NCBI GenBank assembly: GCA_015767405.1
Contig: JADWMG010000008.1
Span: 1 to 41,507, forward strand
Length of the DNA: 41,507 nucleotides
DNA from: Actinomycetota bacterium
Lineage (GTDB): Bacteria > Actinomycetota > Acidimicrobiia > Acidimicrobiales > Ilumatobacteraceae
Direction of reading: 5' to 3'
Shown: positions 17,322 through 26,005 of the stretch, in pieces
Layout: each line of letters begins with the position of its first letter
How positions within the stretch are numbered: position 1 is the first letter of the stretch
The notes under the pieces: generated by a model
Database searches by the model: none
Seen by the model: the letters and a program-made list of their open reading frames with translations, nothing else
What the model was told of the DNA's origin: nothing
Made by a program: the position numbers and the translations under genes

Positions 17322-17939
17322 ATGGCTCGTTACACCGGACCCAAGGTGCGTATCTCGCGTCGCCTCGGCACAAACATCTTCGAAAACGAAAAAGGTCGTA
17401 AGGCGCTCGAGCGTCGGCCGTTCCCGCCGGGCCAGCACGGCCGTACACGGCGTCGCAACTCAGGCAGCGAGTACCTCGCCCAGATGCAAGAGAAGCAGAA
17501 GGCCAAGTACATCTACGGCCTGCTCGAGCGGCAGTTTCACAAGACCTACATGGAGGCGATTCACCTCGATGGTCCGACCGGTGAAGTTCTTCTCCGTCTG
17601 CTCGAACAGCGTCTCGACAACGTCGTGTACCGCGCTGGTTGGGCATCAAGCCGTCCGCAGGCCCGTCAGTTCGTCAACCACGGGCTGATTCAGGTTGACG
17701 GCAAACGCGTCGATATTGCCAGCTTCCGCTGCAAAGTTGGTCACGTGATCTCACTGTCGCCCAAGGCACAGAAGATGATCGTGATTCAACACAACATCGA
17801 CGTGCTCGATCGTTCCCTCGTGGGTTGGCTCGAATCAAGTGACGGCGGCAAAGCAGTCATGATCCGCACTCTGCCAGAGCGCGAGCACATCGACGCACCC
17901 GTTCGCGAGTCGCTCATCGTCGAGCTGTACTCCAAGTAA
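17322..17939 (+). CDS. rpsD: 30S ribosomal protein S4
   Basis: S4 initiates 30S assembly and, in E. coli, represses the alpha operon. The 205-residue product starts MARYTGPKVRISRRLGTNIF. The S4 RNA-binding domain follows with RLDNVVYRAGWASSRPQARQ and VNHGLIQVDGKRVDI. There are no zinc Cys residues in the N-terminus, so it is the C-minus form. A 64-bp gap precedes rpoA. Confidence 0.97.
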   Translation: MARYTGPKVRISRRLGTNIFENEKGRKALERRPFPPGQHGRTRRRNSGSEYLAQMQEKQKAKYIYGLLERQFHKTYMEAIHLDGPTGEVLLRLLEQRLDNVVYRAGWASSRPQARQFVNHGLIQVDGKRVDIASFRCKVGHVISLSPKAQKMIVIQHNIDVLDRSLVGWLESSDGGKAVMIRTLPEREHIDAPVRESLIVELYSK

Positions 17940-18003
17940 TCCATCCGTCTGTCAACTGGTCACCCCCCGTTCGAATACCTGTTCTTGAAAGGTCCCGGCA
18001 CAA

Positions 18004-18936
18004 ATGCTCGTCATGCAGCGCCCCACCATCGAAGCTCTCGGTGAGGAGTCAAACAATCGTCAGAGTTTTGCCGTAGGCCCGCTCGAGCCCGGCTTTGGTC
18101 ACACTCTCGGCAACTCGCTTCGGCGCACACTCCTGTCCTCGATCCCCGGAGCCGCGATCACCACGGCTCGTTTCGACGAATCGCTTCACGAGTTCGACAC
18201 GATCCCCGGTGTGGCCGAAGACCTCACAGACATCATTCTCAACCTGAAAGACGTGGTTGTCACCTCGCATTCCGAGGAGGCAGTAACGCTTCGCCTCGAT
18301 GCGCGCGGCTCAGGTGTAGTCACCGCCGGTGATATCGAGTGTCCGGCCGACATCGAGATTCTCAACAAGGATCTGCCAATCGCCACTCTCAACTCGAAGG
18401 GCCGCCTCGCGATCGACCTCACAGTCGAGCAGGGCCGTGGCTACTTGTCGAGCAACCGTGAAGACGACAACCGCACCATCGGGGTCATCCCGATCGATGC
18501 GATCTTCAGTTCTGTGCGTCGCGTCTCATTCCAGGTCGAGCCCACACGCGTCGAGCAATCGACCAACTACGACCGCCTCGTACTCGACATTGATACTGAT
18601 GGCTCCATCACGCCGAGCGAGGCTCTCGCGTCGGCTGGTGCAACGCTGCGTTCGCTCGTCGACCTCGTGGCCACCATGTCCGATGAGCCGCAGGGCCTGG
18701 AACTCGGCGAGATTGTCGACACCACGGTCAGCTCGCCTGACCTCGACCTGCCGATCGAAGACCTCGATCTTTCGGAGCGTCCGAACAACTGCCTCAAGCG
18801 CGCTCAGGTCAATACGGTTGGCGAACTCTTGACCAAGAACGAAGACGATCTGCTCAACATCACCAACTTCGGTCAGAAGAGCCTTGACGAAGTAAAGGCC
18901 AAGCTCGACGAACGTGGGCTCACGCTTCGCGGCTGA
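18004..18936 (+). CDS. rpoA: RNA polymerase subunit alpha
   Basis: The alpha subunit dimerises to nucleate RNA polymerase and its C-terminal domain contacts activators and UP elements. The 310-residue product has the N-terminal motifs GFGHTLGNSLRRTLLSSIPG and HEFDTIPGVAEDLTDIILN. After a linker (about 225-240) the C-terminal domain reads LDLSERPNNCLKRAQVNTVG and then LLNITNFGQKSLDEVKAKL. ATG 18004 is preceded by GAAAGG; ATG 18013 (MQRPT) is an alternative start. Confidence 0.97.
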   Translation: MLVMQRPTIEALGEESNNRQSFAVGPLEPGFGHTLGNSLRRTLLSSIPGAAITTARFDESLHEFDTIPGVAEDLTDIILNLKDVVVTSHSEEAVTLRLDARGSGVVTAGDIECPADIEILNKDLPIATLNSKGRLAIDLTVEQGRGYLSSNREDDNRTIGVIPIDAIFSSVRRVSFQVEPTRVEQSTNYDRLVLDIDTDGSITPSEALASAGATLRSLVDLVATMSDEPQGLELGEIVDTTVSSPDLDLPIEDLDLSERPNNCLKRAQVNTVGELLTKNEDDLLNITNFGQKSLDEVKAKLDERGLTLRG

Positions 18937-18966
18937 GCCTCCACGAATACGAAAGACGATTGATCC

Positions 18967-19335
18967 ATGCCTACTCCACGCCGATCCCGCCGATTTGGTA
19001 GCTCCGCTGCCCACCAGCGCCTGATGATGGCCAACCTTGCTGCGTCACTGTTCGCGGCCGAGGGAATTACCACGTCTGAGGCCAAGGCCAAGCATCTCCG
19101 CCCGATTGCAGAGAAGTTGATCACTAAAGCGAAGAAGGCTCAGGAAGAGGGCCCCATGCAGGTCCATCGGATCCGTCAGATCCAGGCTTTCCTCGGCGAT
19201 CAGGAGATGACCTACAAACTCGTGCACGATGTTGCACCTCGCTATGCAGAGCGCAACGGTGGGTACACCCGCATTCTGAAACTGGGTACTCGCTCCGGTG
19301 ACAGCGCCGAAATGGCGCGCATCGAACTCGTCTGA
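18967..19335 (+). CDS. rplQ: 50S ribosomal protein L17
   Basis: L17 lies near the tunnel exit on 23S rRNA. The 122-residue product starts PTPRRSRRFGSSAAHQRLMM and contains ANLAASLFAAEGITTSEAKA and YTRILKLGTRSGDSAEMARI, the family signature. It is the last ribosomal gene before truA. Confidence 0.97.
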   Translation: MPTPRRSRRFGSSAAHQRLMMANLAASLFAAEGITTSEAKAKHLRPIAEKLITKAKKAQEEGPMQVHRIRQIQAFLGDQEMTYKLVHDVAPRYAERNGGYTRILKLGTRSGDSAEMARIELV

Positions 19336-19371
19336 TCCAAGGGCTTCCGGCCTGCGGCTGATCGGCACGAC

Positions 19372-20190
19372 GTGTCCGAAATGATGCCGCGTAACATCCG
19401 ACTACTTCTCGCGTACGACGGCACCAACTTCCGCGGGTTCGCCGATAGCGAAGGCGTGACCACCGTGATGGGGGAGTTGACGGCCGCCATCGAACGTGTC
19501 GTTCGCTGCCCTGTCGAGCTCACCGGGTCCGGGCGTACCGATGCAGGCGTGCATGCGTGGGGACAGGTGGTGTCAGGCCTGCTTCCTGCCGATACAGATC
19601 TCGGCCGTCTCGCTCACAGCGTGAATCGGATGTGCGGCCCGGCGCTCTCGATACGCGAAATCGAGTGGGCGGACGGTGAATTCTCGGCCCGGTTCTCCGC
19701 AACAGCGCGCACCTATCGCTACGACGTGTGGAACCACCAAACACCGCACCCGTTGCTTTCTCGATTCACCTGGCATGTACCAGGTTCGCTCGACGTCGAA
19801 GCGATGAACCACGCGGCAGATCGCCTTCTCGGCGAACACGACTACTCCTCATTCTGTCGTCGGCCCAAGCCGGCGCCAGGCCAACCAGAACGCAGTCTCG
19901 TTCGTCGGCTGAAGGTTGCGCACTGGGCTCGCGTCAACCCGGAAGATCCCGATCAGGAGCCGCTAGTCAGGTTTGAGATCACCGCGACCTCATTTTGCCA
20001 CCAGATGGTGCGGAGCATCGTTGGCACCCTCGTGGAGGTTGGTCAGGGTCGCCGGACGCCCGAGTCGATTGCAGAGACTCTCGACGCGCGCGATCGAGCA
20101 ACAGCAGGTGCAGTGGCGCCGCCGACGGGCCTCGTACTCTGGAGTGTCGATTTCAGCGGTTCGAGGTGGGACTCAGGAGGGGACGTCTGA
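19372..20190 (+). CDS. truA: tRNA pseudouridine(38-40) synthase TruA
   Basis: TruA isomerises uridines 38-40 in the tRNA anticodon stem-loop. The 272-residue product has RLLLAYDGTNFRGFADSEG near the start and the catalytic motif GSGRTDAGVHAWGQV with Asp57 (from the GTG start). It also contains ARTYRYDVWNHQ and the C-terminal FCHQMVRSIVGTLVEVGQGR. Start could be GTG 19372 or ATGs at 19381/19384. Its last 18 bases overlap the end of the convergent GGDEF-EAL gene. Confidence 0.96.
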   Translation: MSEMMPRNIRLLLAYDGTNFRGFADSEGVTTVMGELTAAIERVVRCPVELTGSGRTDAGVHAWGQVVSGLLPADTDLGRLAHSVNRMCGPALSIREIEWADGEFSARFSATARTYRYDVWNHQTPHPLLSRFTWHVPGSLDVEAMNHAADRLLGEHDYSSFCRRPKPAPGQPERSLVRRLKVAHWARVNPEDPDQEPLVRFEITATSFCHQMVRSIVGTLVEVGQGRRTPESIAETLDARDRATAGAVAPPTGLVLWSVDFSGSRWDSGGDV

Positions 20191-22302
20191 CGGCTCCCTG
20201 AGAACAATGCGGGGCATCATCGCGAGCATCTCGTCCGCTGACACGGCCGGGGCGAACAGCCAGCCCTGGAACGCCTGGCAGCCGAGTGCGGTGAGGCGCT
20301 CGAGTTGATATGGCTGCTCGACGCCCTCGGCAACGCAACCGAGACTCAAGCTCTCGCTCAGACCGAGGATTGCGGTGGTCAGGTTCGTTGCTGCGGGGTC
20401 GATATCGATTCCGGCAACGAAGCGGCGATCGATCTTCACTCCATCGACCGGAAGTTCGAGAAGGTGGGCAAGGCTCGAATAGCCAGTGCCGAAATCGTCG
20501 ATTGATACGTGCGTGCCGGCGAAGCGGAGCTTCTGCATGTTCGCCAGTGACGCGGCACCGGGGGAGAGCAGATCGGTCTCGGTGATCTCGACAACGAGTT
20601 GGGCGGGATTGGCGCCGATCTGGCGGCACCGCTCGAGGAACGATGCACCGAACGCAGGTCGGGAGATGACCTTGGGATCGATATTGATGTGAACTTCGGT
20701 CTCGGCGTATCCCGCATCGTCGAGGCGGACGGCGAACCTGAGGGCCATGTCGAGTACGGCGTCATCGACAGCCTCGGCCAGGCCCGCCATTTGTGCGAGC
20801 GGAAGAATCTCCCCGACGCCCAGTAGCCCGCGCAACGGGTGCACCCAACGCACGAGGGCTTCAACGGCCTTGATGTGGCCTTGGGCGTCGACGATCGGTT
20901 GAAAGTGTGGCTGTATCTGGCCTGCGGACAGTGCCTCGCGAAGGTGATCGAGTTGTCGGCGTCTCTCGTTGATCGCGTCAACCGAGATTCCACCGCTCTC
21001 CGGGTCGGCAAATCGCTTGGCTGACACGAGTTCGGTGCTAGCGCTGACGAGTAGAGCATCGAGAACCTCAGGGCGCGGCTCGAACGCAGTGGCTGTCCGA
21101 ATGTCGAAATTGACCTCTTGAGAATTCACGATGACAGGCCGAGCGACATCGCGGCGCACACGTTCACGAAGCATCTCAACGGTGCTCGGGCTCGCTGCTC
21201 GAACCGCCATTACAAACTCATCGCCACCGAATCGGGCAGTAAGTAGCCCTGGCCATCGGATCTCGTTGATCCGGTCGGCGACGGCTGTCAGTACAGCGTC
21301 ACCGACAGGCTCGCCGTACAACTCGTTGATCGAGCGGAATCGCACGATGTCGATGACCAAGATTCCCAGACCACCTCCGTCTTGCATCAGTGTTGCCACA
21401 CTGCGCATGAACCCGTCGCGGTTGAGTAGACCCGTCCGGCTGTCATGTTCGGCAAGAAACTCGACTCGGTTACGCGCGTCTGTCAATGCCGTGGCGATCT
21501 GCGCGCTGATGACGTAGCTGTTGACTACCGGGTCATCGAGCAGGTTGTTCACCGTGAACTCGCAGACAAGTGAGGTGCCGTCAGCTGCCGTCAGCCGCGC
21601 GTCGAGCGTGATCGAGTCTTGAGAACTCACGCCACGAACCGCATCGATGACCTGATCGCAGTCGTCTTCATGCAGGTAGTTGACGATGAGGTCGCCGCGA
21701 ACTATTTCGGGATCGTGGCCGAGCAGCCGCGTCACAGCACCGTTGATAGATCGGACGCGTCCCATCTCGTCGACGAGCACAACCATGCCGTGCATGGTGG
21801 CCATCACTGCCCGCAACAAGTCGGTATCGCCCTCGTCGAGGTCGAGACGGTTCCGGTCGGTGACGTCACGTGCGACAATCAGGATCAGTCCGTCGTCGCG
21901 GCTCGTGTTCGGGTCGGTATTGTCGGCATCGCGGTGTGTGCCCCTGAACTCGAGGTGTCTCCACGTGCCGTGGCCTGTCCTGACGCGCAGTGTGATGAGT
22001 TCACCGATGCGCTTGGTGGTGATTGTCTCCATCGCTCTTGTGGCGAGGTTCAGGTCGTCAGGGTGGACGAGGTCGAGGACGAACGTGCCGAGGAGTTCAG
22101 CGCGATCCCAACCGAGGACTTCGGCCGCCGTGTCGTTGGCGTAGCGAAGTACTCCTGTGGGGTCGACCGCGAAGACCGGATCGGCGAGGCCGTCAAATGA
22201 CAGCGCCGCCGCGGTTGGATCGATTGGGTTCGCTGAGCCTCGTGGAGGCCGAGCGTTAGGTTCCCGCTCACTCTCCAATGGATCTCGTGATTCAGACGAC
22301 AT
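20173..22302 (-). CDS. PAS-PAS-GGDEF-EAL cyclic-di-GMP signalling protein
   Basis: A 710-residue cytoplasmic protein with no transmembrane segment. Two PAS domains (about 30-145, with DPVFAVDPTGVLRYANDTAA; and about 155-270, with GMVVLVDEMGRVRSINGAVT) sense an unknown signal. The GGDEF domain retains GGDEF at 359-363 but shows no RxxD inhibitory site just upstream. The EAL domain keeps EAL at 481-483, VEITETD, DDFGTGYSSL, VKIDRRF, AEGVEQ and a QGWLF ending. Both cyclase and phosphodiesterase activities are therefore plausible. ATG 22302 starts at MSSESRD; an earlier frame opening at 22374 would overlap the divergent gene. It interrupts the truA-rplM linkage. Confidence 0.94.
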   Translation of the reverse strand: MSSESRDPLESEREPNARPPRGSANPIDPTAAALSFDGLADPVFAVDPTGVLRYANDTAAEVLGWDRAELLGTFVLDLVHPDDLNLATRAMETITTKRIGELITLRVRTGHGTWRHLEFRGTHRDADNTDPNTSRDDGLILIVARDVTDRNRLDLDEGDTDLLRAVMATMHGMVVLVDEMGRVRSINGAVTRLLGHDPEIVRGDLIVNYLHEDDCDQVIDAVRGVSSQDSITLDARLTAADGTSLVCEFTVNNLLDDPVVNSYVISAQIATALTDARNRVEFLAEHDSRTGLLNRDGFMRSVATLMQDGGGLGILVIDIVRFRSINELYGEPVGDAVLTAVADRINEIRWPGLLTARFGGDEFVMAVRAASPSTVEMLRERVRRDVARPVIVNSQEVNFDIRTATAFEPRPEVLDALLVSASTELVSAKRFADPESGGISVDAINERRRQLDHLREALSAGQIQPHFQPIVDAQGHIKAVEALVRWVHPLRGLLGVGEILPLAQMAGLAEAVDDAVLDMALRFAVRLDDAGYAETEVHINIDPKVISRPAFGASFLERCRQIGANPAQLVVEITETDLLSPGAASLANMQKLRFAGTHVSIDDFGTGYSSLAHLLELPVDGVKIDRRFVAGIDIDPAATNLTTAILGLSESLSLGCVAEGVEQPYQLERLTALGCQAFQGWLFAPAVSADEMLAMMPRIVLREPSDVPS

Positions 22303-22361
22303 AGCGCAGAATGACCCTAGTCCCGGAATGGGATCGGGATCTGGGAGGTTGTACGTCTTCA

Positions 22362-23477
22362 ATGACTGAGCCAACCAACCGACTGCCGCTTCGGATCCTG
22401 CTTGTCTCGACTCCAGTCGGTCCCCTGGGGTCGGGAATCGGTGGTGGAGTCGAACTCACTCTTCACAGTCTCGTCTACGGGCTCGGCGCCCTCGGCCACC
22501 ACGTGGAGGTGATGGCCCCAGCCGGTTCGTTGCATGTCGGGGCCAAGGTCCATCAGATCGAGGGAACCCTGCAGGTCAGCAGCCAGATCGGGGCGCGTGA
22601 TGAGCCAGCACAGCTTCCGGCTGGATCTGTACTCGCCGCTATGTGGAATCGGGTCGCCGATATCCAGGACGATTTTGATGTCGTGATCAACCTCGCCTAC
22701 GACTGGCTGCCGCTCTTTCTGACGCGTTTCATGCGCGTTCCTGTCGTGCACTTCATCTCGATGGGTTCTCTGAATGACGCAATGGACTCGGCTATTCGAG
22801 AGGTGGCCGACCGCTATCCGGATCGCCTCGGAGCGCACTCCCGAGCTCAGGCCGCCAGCTTCTGCGGAGATGTCCCAGTTCCTTTTCGCATTCTCGCCAA
22901 CGGGATTGTGACCGACAGATACGACGTCCATCTCAGTGCTGACGACCCGCCATATCTGGGGTCGGTTGGCCGGATCTCGCCTGAAAAGGGTCTCGAAGAC
23001 GTTGCGGAGCTGTCCTCGCGTACGGGAATGACAGTGAAGGTCTGGGGGATGATGCAGGATCCTGTGTATTGGCAACAGATCCTTGATGACCACCCGGATG
23101 CTCATCTCGAGTACTGCGGATTCCTGCCAACCGATGAGCTGCAAGCCGCGATCGGGGGATGCTCGGCGTTGATCATGGCGCATAAGTGGGTTGAAGCGTT
23201 TGGCAACGTAGCCATCGAGGCAATGGCTACTGGCGTTCCGGTGATCACATATGACCGCGGCGGTCCGACCGAAATTGTCGTCGACGGTGAGACCGGCTAC
23301 ATCGTTGCGGCTGATGACGTCGATGCCCTTGTCGGTGCTGTGCAACGAATTGAGGGCATTGAGCGGATCAGATGCCGCCAGAGGGTCGAGGAGGAATACT
23401 CGACTGCGGCGCTCGCTGGGCGTGTTGAACAGTGGCTCCACGAGGTCGTTGTCGCAGTTCGATCCTCGCAGGCCTGA
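22362..23477 (+). CDS. GT4 glycosyltransferase, resembling cyanobacterial pteridine glucosyltransferase
   Basis: A 371-residue GT-B enzyme that should transfer a sugar from a nucleotide-sugar donor. The N-terminal domain starts LRILLVSTPVGPLGSGIGGG, then VELTLHSLVYGL. The C-terminal donor domain has VGRISPEKGLEDV and the EX7E motif with Glu278 and Glu286 in EAFGNVAIEAMATG, followed by GGPTEIVVDG. From memory, the STPVGPLGSG.GGGVELTL opening resembles the cyanobacterial UDP-glucose:tetrahydrobiopterin glucosyltransferase group; this is not verified. It is divergent from the c-di-GMP gene with 59 bp between. ATG 22362 was chosen over 22311 because it puts the first strand at the N-terminus and GGGAGG lies 12 bases before it. 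Confidence 0.85.
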   Translation: MTEPTNRLPLRILLVSTPVGPLGSGIGGGVELTLHSLVYGLGALGHHVEVMAPAGSLHVGAKVHQIEGTLQVSSQIGARDEPAQLPAGSVLAAMWNRVADIQDDFDVVINLAYDWLPLFLTRFMRVPVVHFISMGSLNDAMDSAIREVADRYPDRLGAHSRAQAASFCGDVPVPFRILANGIVTDRYDVHLSADDPPYLGSVGRISPEKGLEDVAELSSRTGMTVKVWGMMQDPVYWQQILDDHPDAHLEYCGFLPTDELQAAIGGCSALIMAHKWVEAFGNVAIEAMATGVPVITYDRGGPTEIVVDGETGYIVAADDVDALVGAVQRIEGIERIRCRQRVEEEYSTAALAGRVEQWLHEVVVAVRSSQA

Positions 23478-23496
23478 CACCAGCTGAACGTCAGGG

Positions 23497-23525
23497 TTGG
23501 AGCAGTGCGCGTACGGCCGTATCAT
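23497..23525 (+). promoter_or_regulatory. Candidate promoter of rplM-rpsI
   Basis: TTGGAG (23497-23502) and TATCAT (23520-23525, five of six consensus) are spaced by 17 bp in the gap after the glycosyltransferase gene. The -35 resembles the TTGGAA proposed for the rplC operon. Leader of about 45 nt. Confidence 0.4.
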
Positions 23526-23576
23526 TTCACGGTTCACAAAGCATCCGAGTAACACCGATTCAATAGAGATTGCGGC

Positions 23577-24023
23577 ATGGCTACGTACACCCCGAATGCA
23601 ACTGAGATCCAACGTGATTGGCACGTCGTCGACGCCGAAGGCCTCGTGCTCGGCCGGCTGTGCACCGAGGTCGCTCGCATCCTGCGCGGCAAACACAAGC
23701 CGATCTACACACCCAACATGGATACAGGCGACCACGTGATCATCGTCAACGCCGACAAGATCGTGATGACTGCTGGCAAGGCTGAGCGCACCATGGTCTA
23801 CCGACACAGTGGCTACCCGGGCGGCATCAAGTCCGAGACCTACGCTCACCTTCACGCTCGCAAGCCCGCCGACGCTGTACGCAAGTCTGTCAGAGGGATG
23901 CTGCCGAAGGGCGCGCTCGGTAGCCAGCAAATGAGGAAGCTGCAGGTCTATGCCGGTCCTACTCATCCCCATTCGGCCCAATTCCCCAAGACCCTCGAAG
24001 TCCCTGCGGCCAAAGCCCGCTGA
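23577..24023 (+). CDS. rplM: 50S ribosomal protein L13
   Basis: L13 is an early 23S assembly protein. The 148-residue product contains [40 protein letters not shown] and [20 protein letters not shown], standard for the family, ending with [11 protein letters not shown]. It forms a two-gene unit with rpsI, separated by 35 bp. Confidence 0.97.
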   Translation: MATYTPNATEIQRDWHVVDAEGLVLGRLCTEVARILRGKHKPIYTPNMDTGDHVIIVNADKIVMTAGKAERTMVYRHSGYPGGIKSETYAHLHARKPADAVRKSVRGMLPKGALGSQQMRKLQVYAGPTHPHSAQFPKTLEVPAAKAR

Positions 24024-24058
24024 GATTTGACGCAGTAGAAGAATCCGAGAGAGACATC

Positions 24059-24454
24059 ATGGCAACCGCACCGCTCACCCAGACCACCGGCCGTCGCAAG
24101 GAAGCTGTCGCCCGAGCCCAGGTTCGTCCTGGCACCGGCCAGTTCCTAATCAACGGCAAGACCCTCGACGACTACTTCCCGACAGCAGTGTCGCAAATGG
24201 TCGTATCTGAAGCGCTCACCATCACCGAGACCAACGAGTCCTACGACATCACCGCCACTATTCACGGCGGCGGCGTGAGCGGTCAGGCCGGAGCGTTGCG
24301 CTTGGCCATTGCTCGGTCACTGCTCGAGATCGATCCTGAGTATCGGGCGACTCTGAAGAAGGCTGGCCTTCTGACACGTGACTCGCGTAAGAAGGAAAGC
24401 AAGAAGTACGGTCTGAAGAAGGCCCGCAAGGCGCCGCAGTTCACCAAGCGCTGA
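24059..24454 (+). CDS. rpsI: 30S ribosomal protein S9
   Basis: S9 reaches the P-site tRNA with its C-terminal tail. The 131-residue product has [20 protein letters not shown], the [18 protein letters not shown] segment and the conserved basic ending [14 protein letters not shown]. glmM begins nine bases later. Confidence 0.97.
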   Translation: MATAPLTQTTGRRKEAVARAQVRPGTGQFLINGKTLDDYFPTAVSQMVVSEALTITETNESYDITATIHGGGVSGQAGALRLAIARSLLEIDPEYRATLKKAGLLTRDSRKKESKKYGLKKARKAPQFTKR

Positions 24455-24463
24455 TACCGTTTC

Positions 24464-25780
24464 ATGAAGTTCGGCACGGATGGCGTCCGAGGGGCCGCCC
24501 ACACCGAACTGACTGCTGAATTTGCTCTCGATCTCGGGCGCGCGGCGGCCCGCGTCCTGGCAACCGCCAGCAACACTCGTCTGGCTGTGGTTGGCGGAGA
24601 CACTCGGGAATCAACTCCGGTGTTCGATGCCGCGCTGTGCACCGGATTTTCAGCAGAAGGCCTAGAAGTGGTTCGTCTCGGTGTCGTTCCGACGCCGATG
24701 GTTGCGTTCGAGGCCCAACGACTGGGTGCTCTCGGTGCCGTTGTTTCGGCATCACACAATCCCTATGGCGACAACGGGATCAAACTCTTTGCGGCAGGTG
24801 GCGTCAAACTGCAAGACGAAGTCGAGCAGCAGATTGAAGCTGAACTCGAACGACTGACGACACCGAATGGACCCGCCGGGTTGATCAGGGCATCCGTTGA
24901 TCACGAGCCATACATGAACCATGTGCTCGCGATCCTCGAAGGTCGCCGTCTAACTGGCGTGAAGGTTGTGCTCGACGCGGCGAACGGCGCAGCCTACGAA
25001 GTCGCTCCTGACGTATTGCGTGCCGCCGGCGCAGATGTCGTCGTCATTGCCGCCGAACCGGACGGCCGAAACATCAACAAGGGATGCGGCGCCACTGCAC
25101 CGGAGGCTGTGGCAGCTGCTGTCCTCGAACATGGAGCAGATATCGGTGTAGCGCTCGATGGTGATGCCGATCGACTGATCGCGGTTGATCACAACGGCGC
25201 AATCGTCGATGGTGATCACATCATTGCCATCGCAGCGGATGACTTGCGGGCGCTGGGACAGCTCCGCAACGACACCGTTGTCGTGACGGTCATGACGAAT
25301 CTCGGTTTTCGGCTGGCGATGCGCGATGCGGGTATAGATGTAGTCGAGACCGCCGTCGGAGATCGCTACGTACTCGAAGCACTCGCCGCCGGCAACCATT
25401 CGCTAGGTGGTGAACAGTCTGGCCACGTCATCTTTGCCGATCACGCCACGACCGGCGATGGTCTGCTCACTGCCGTCGTACTGCTCGATGCCATGGCGCG
25501 GACCGGCCGCTCGCTGGCTGATCTTGCGGCTGAGGCGATGACCTCATTGCCACAGGTGTTGGTCAACGTTCGAGTCGCTGAACGCGTGCCGGACGTTGCC
25601 GATCGTCTCGCCGACGAGATCGCCCTGGCTGAAACATCTCTCGGCGAGACTGGTCGAATCCTGGTCAGGGCGAGCGGCACAGAGCCGCTGATCCGGGTAA
25701 TGGTCGAGGCGCCGACTCGTGAGCAGGCGCAGCAGGTCGCCGACGACCTCGCCAGCCATGCCCGCACGCGGTTCGCCTGA
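24464..25780 (+). CDS. glmM: Phosphoglucosamine mutase
   Basis: Converts glucosamine-6-phosphate to glucosamine-1-phosphate for UDP-GlcNAc synthesis. The 438-residue product begins MKFGTDGVRGAAHTELTAEF. The phosphoserine loop SASHNPYGDNGIK places the active Ser at residue 97, the magnesium loop reads DGDADR, the sugar-binding loop GEQSGHVIF, and the phosphate-binding site RASGTEPLIRVMVE. Close to the normal length of about 445. It neighbours the GlmS-like gene, the preceding step of the same pathway, but the tandem family-C repeats separate them. Confidence 0.97.
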   Translation: MKFGTDGVRGAAHTELTAEFALDLGRAAARVLATASNTRLAVVGGDTRESTPVFDAALCTGFSAEGLEVVRLGVVPTPMVAFEAQRLGALGAVVSASHNPYGDNGIKLFAAGGVKLQDEVEQQIEAELERLTTPNGPAGLIRASVDHEPYMNHVLAILEGRRLTGVKVVLDAANGAAYEVAPDVLRAAGADVVVIAAEPDGRNINKGCGATAPEAVAAAVLEHGADIGVALDGDADRLIAVDHNGAIVDGDHIIAIAADDLRALGQLRNDTVVVTVMTNLGFRLAMRDAGIDVVETAVGDRYVLEALAAGNHSLGGEQSGHVIFADHATTGDGLLTAVVLLDAMARTGRSLADLAAEAMTSLPQVLVNVRVAERVPDVADRLADEIALAETSLGETGRILVRASGTEPLIRVMVEAPTREQAQQVADDLASHARTRFA

Positions 25781-25824
25781 TTCACCTGACTCCGCGGGCG
25801 TAGCGCAGTCGCCGCCACCGCCGA

Positions 25825-25950
25825 AGTTTGTGTCAGCAGACACGGGTGCGCCACCGGTAGGTGCTGACACAAATCCGTTTGCTCGGCGGTGCCTGAGTTT
25901 TGTGTCAGCGGAAATCTGTGCGTCATCGGTAAGTGCTGACACAAAACTGG
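25825..25950. repeat. Tandem pair of palindromic repeats, family C
   Basis: Two diverged copies lie head to tail with a period of 72 bp in the glmM-glmS gap. Copy 1 has a perfect 12-bp inverted repeat, TTTGTGTCAGCA (25827-25838) and its complement (25862-25873). Copy 2 has a perfect 14-bp inverted repeat, AGTTTTGTGTCAGC (25896-25909) and its complement (25935-25948). The loops share GTGCG.CA.CGGTA.GT. They have no T-tract or ORF. Only two copies exist, so this is not a CRISPR array. Confidence 0.85.
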
Positions 25951-26005
25951 GCGGGTTGGGTCGGCGGCAGGTTCGATACGAGATGAGTAGATAGCCTGTT
26001 TGGCC

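Noticed and set aside
22359-23981. 540-codon minus-strand open frame opposite the glycosyltransferase and rplM
   Set aside because: Both plus-strand genes have clear motifs; the antisense product matches nothing I recognise.
25825-25950. CRISPR array
   Set aside because: Only two diverged palindromic copies with conserved, not variable, intervening sequence, and no cas genes.
25950-26005. glmS ribozyme/riboswitch before the glmS-like gene
   Set aside because: The gap is short and filled by family-C palindromes; I see no double-pseudoknot core.
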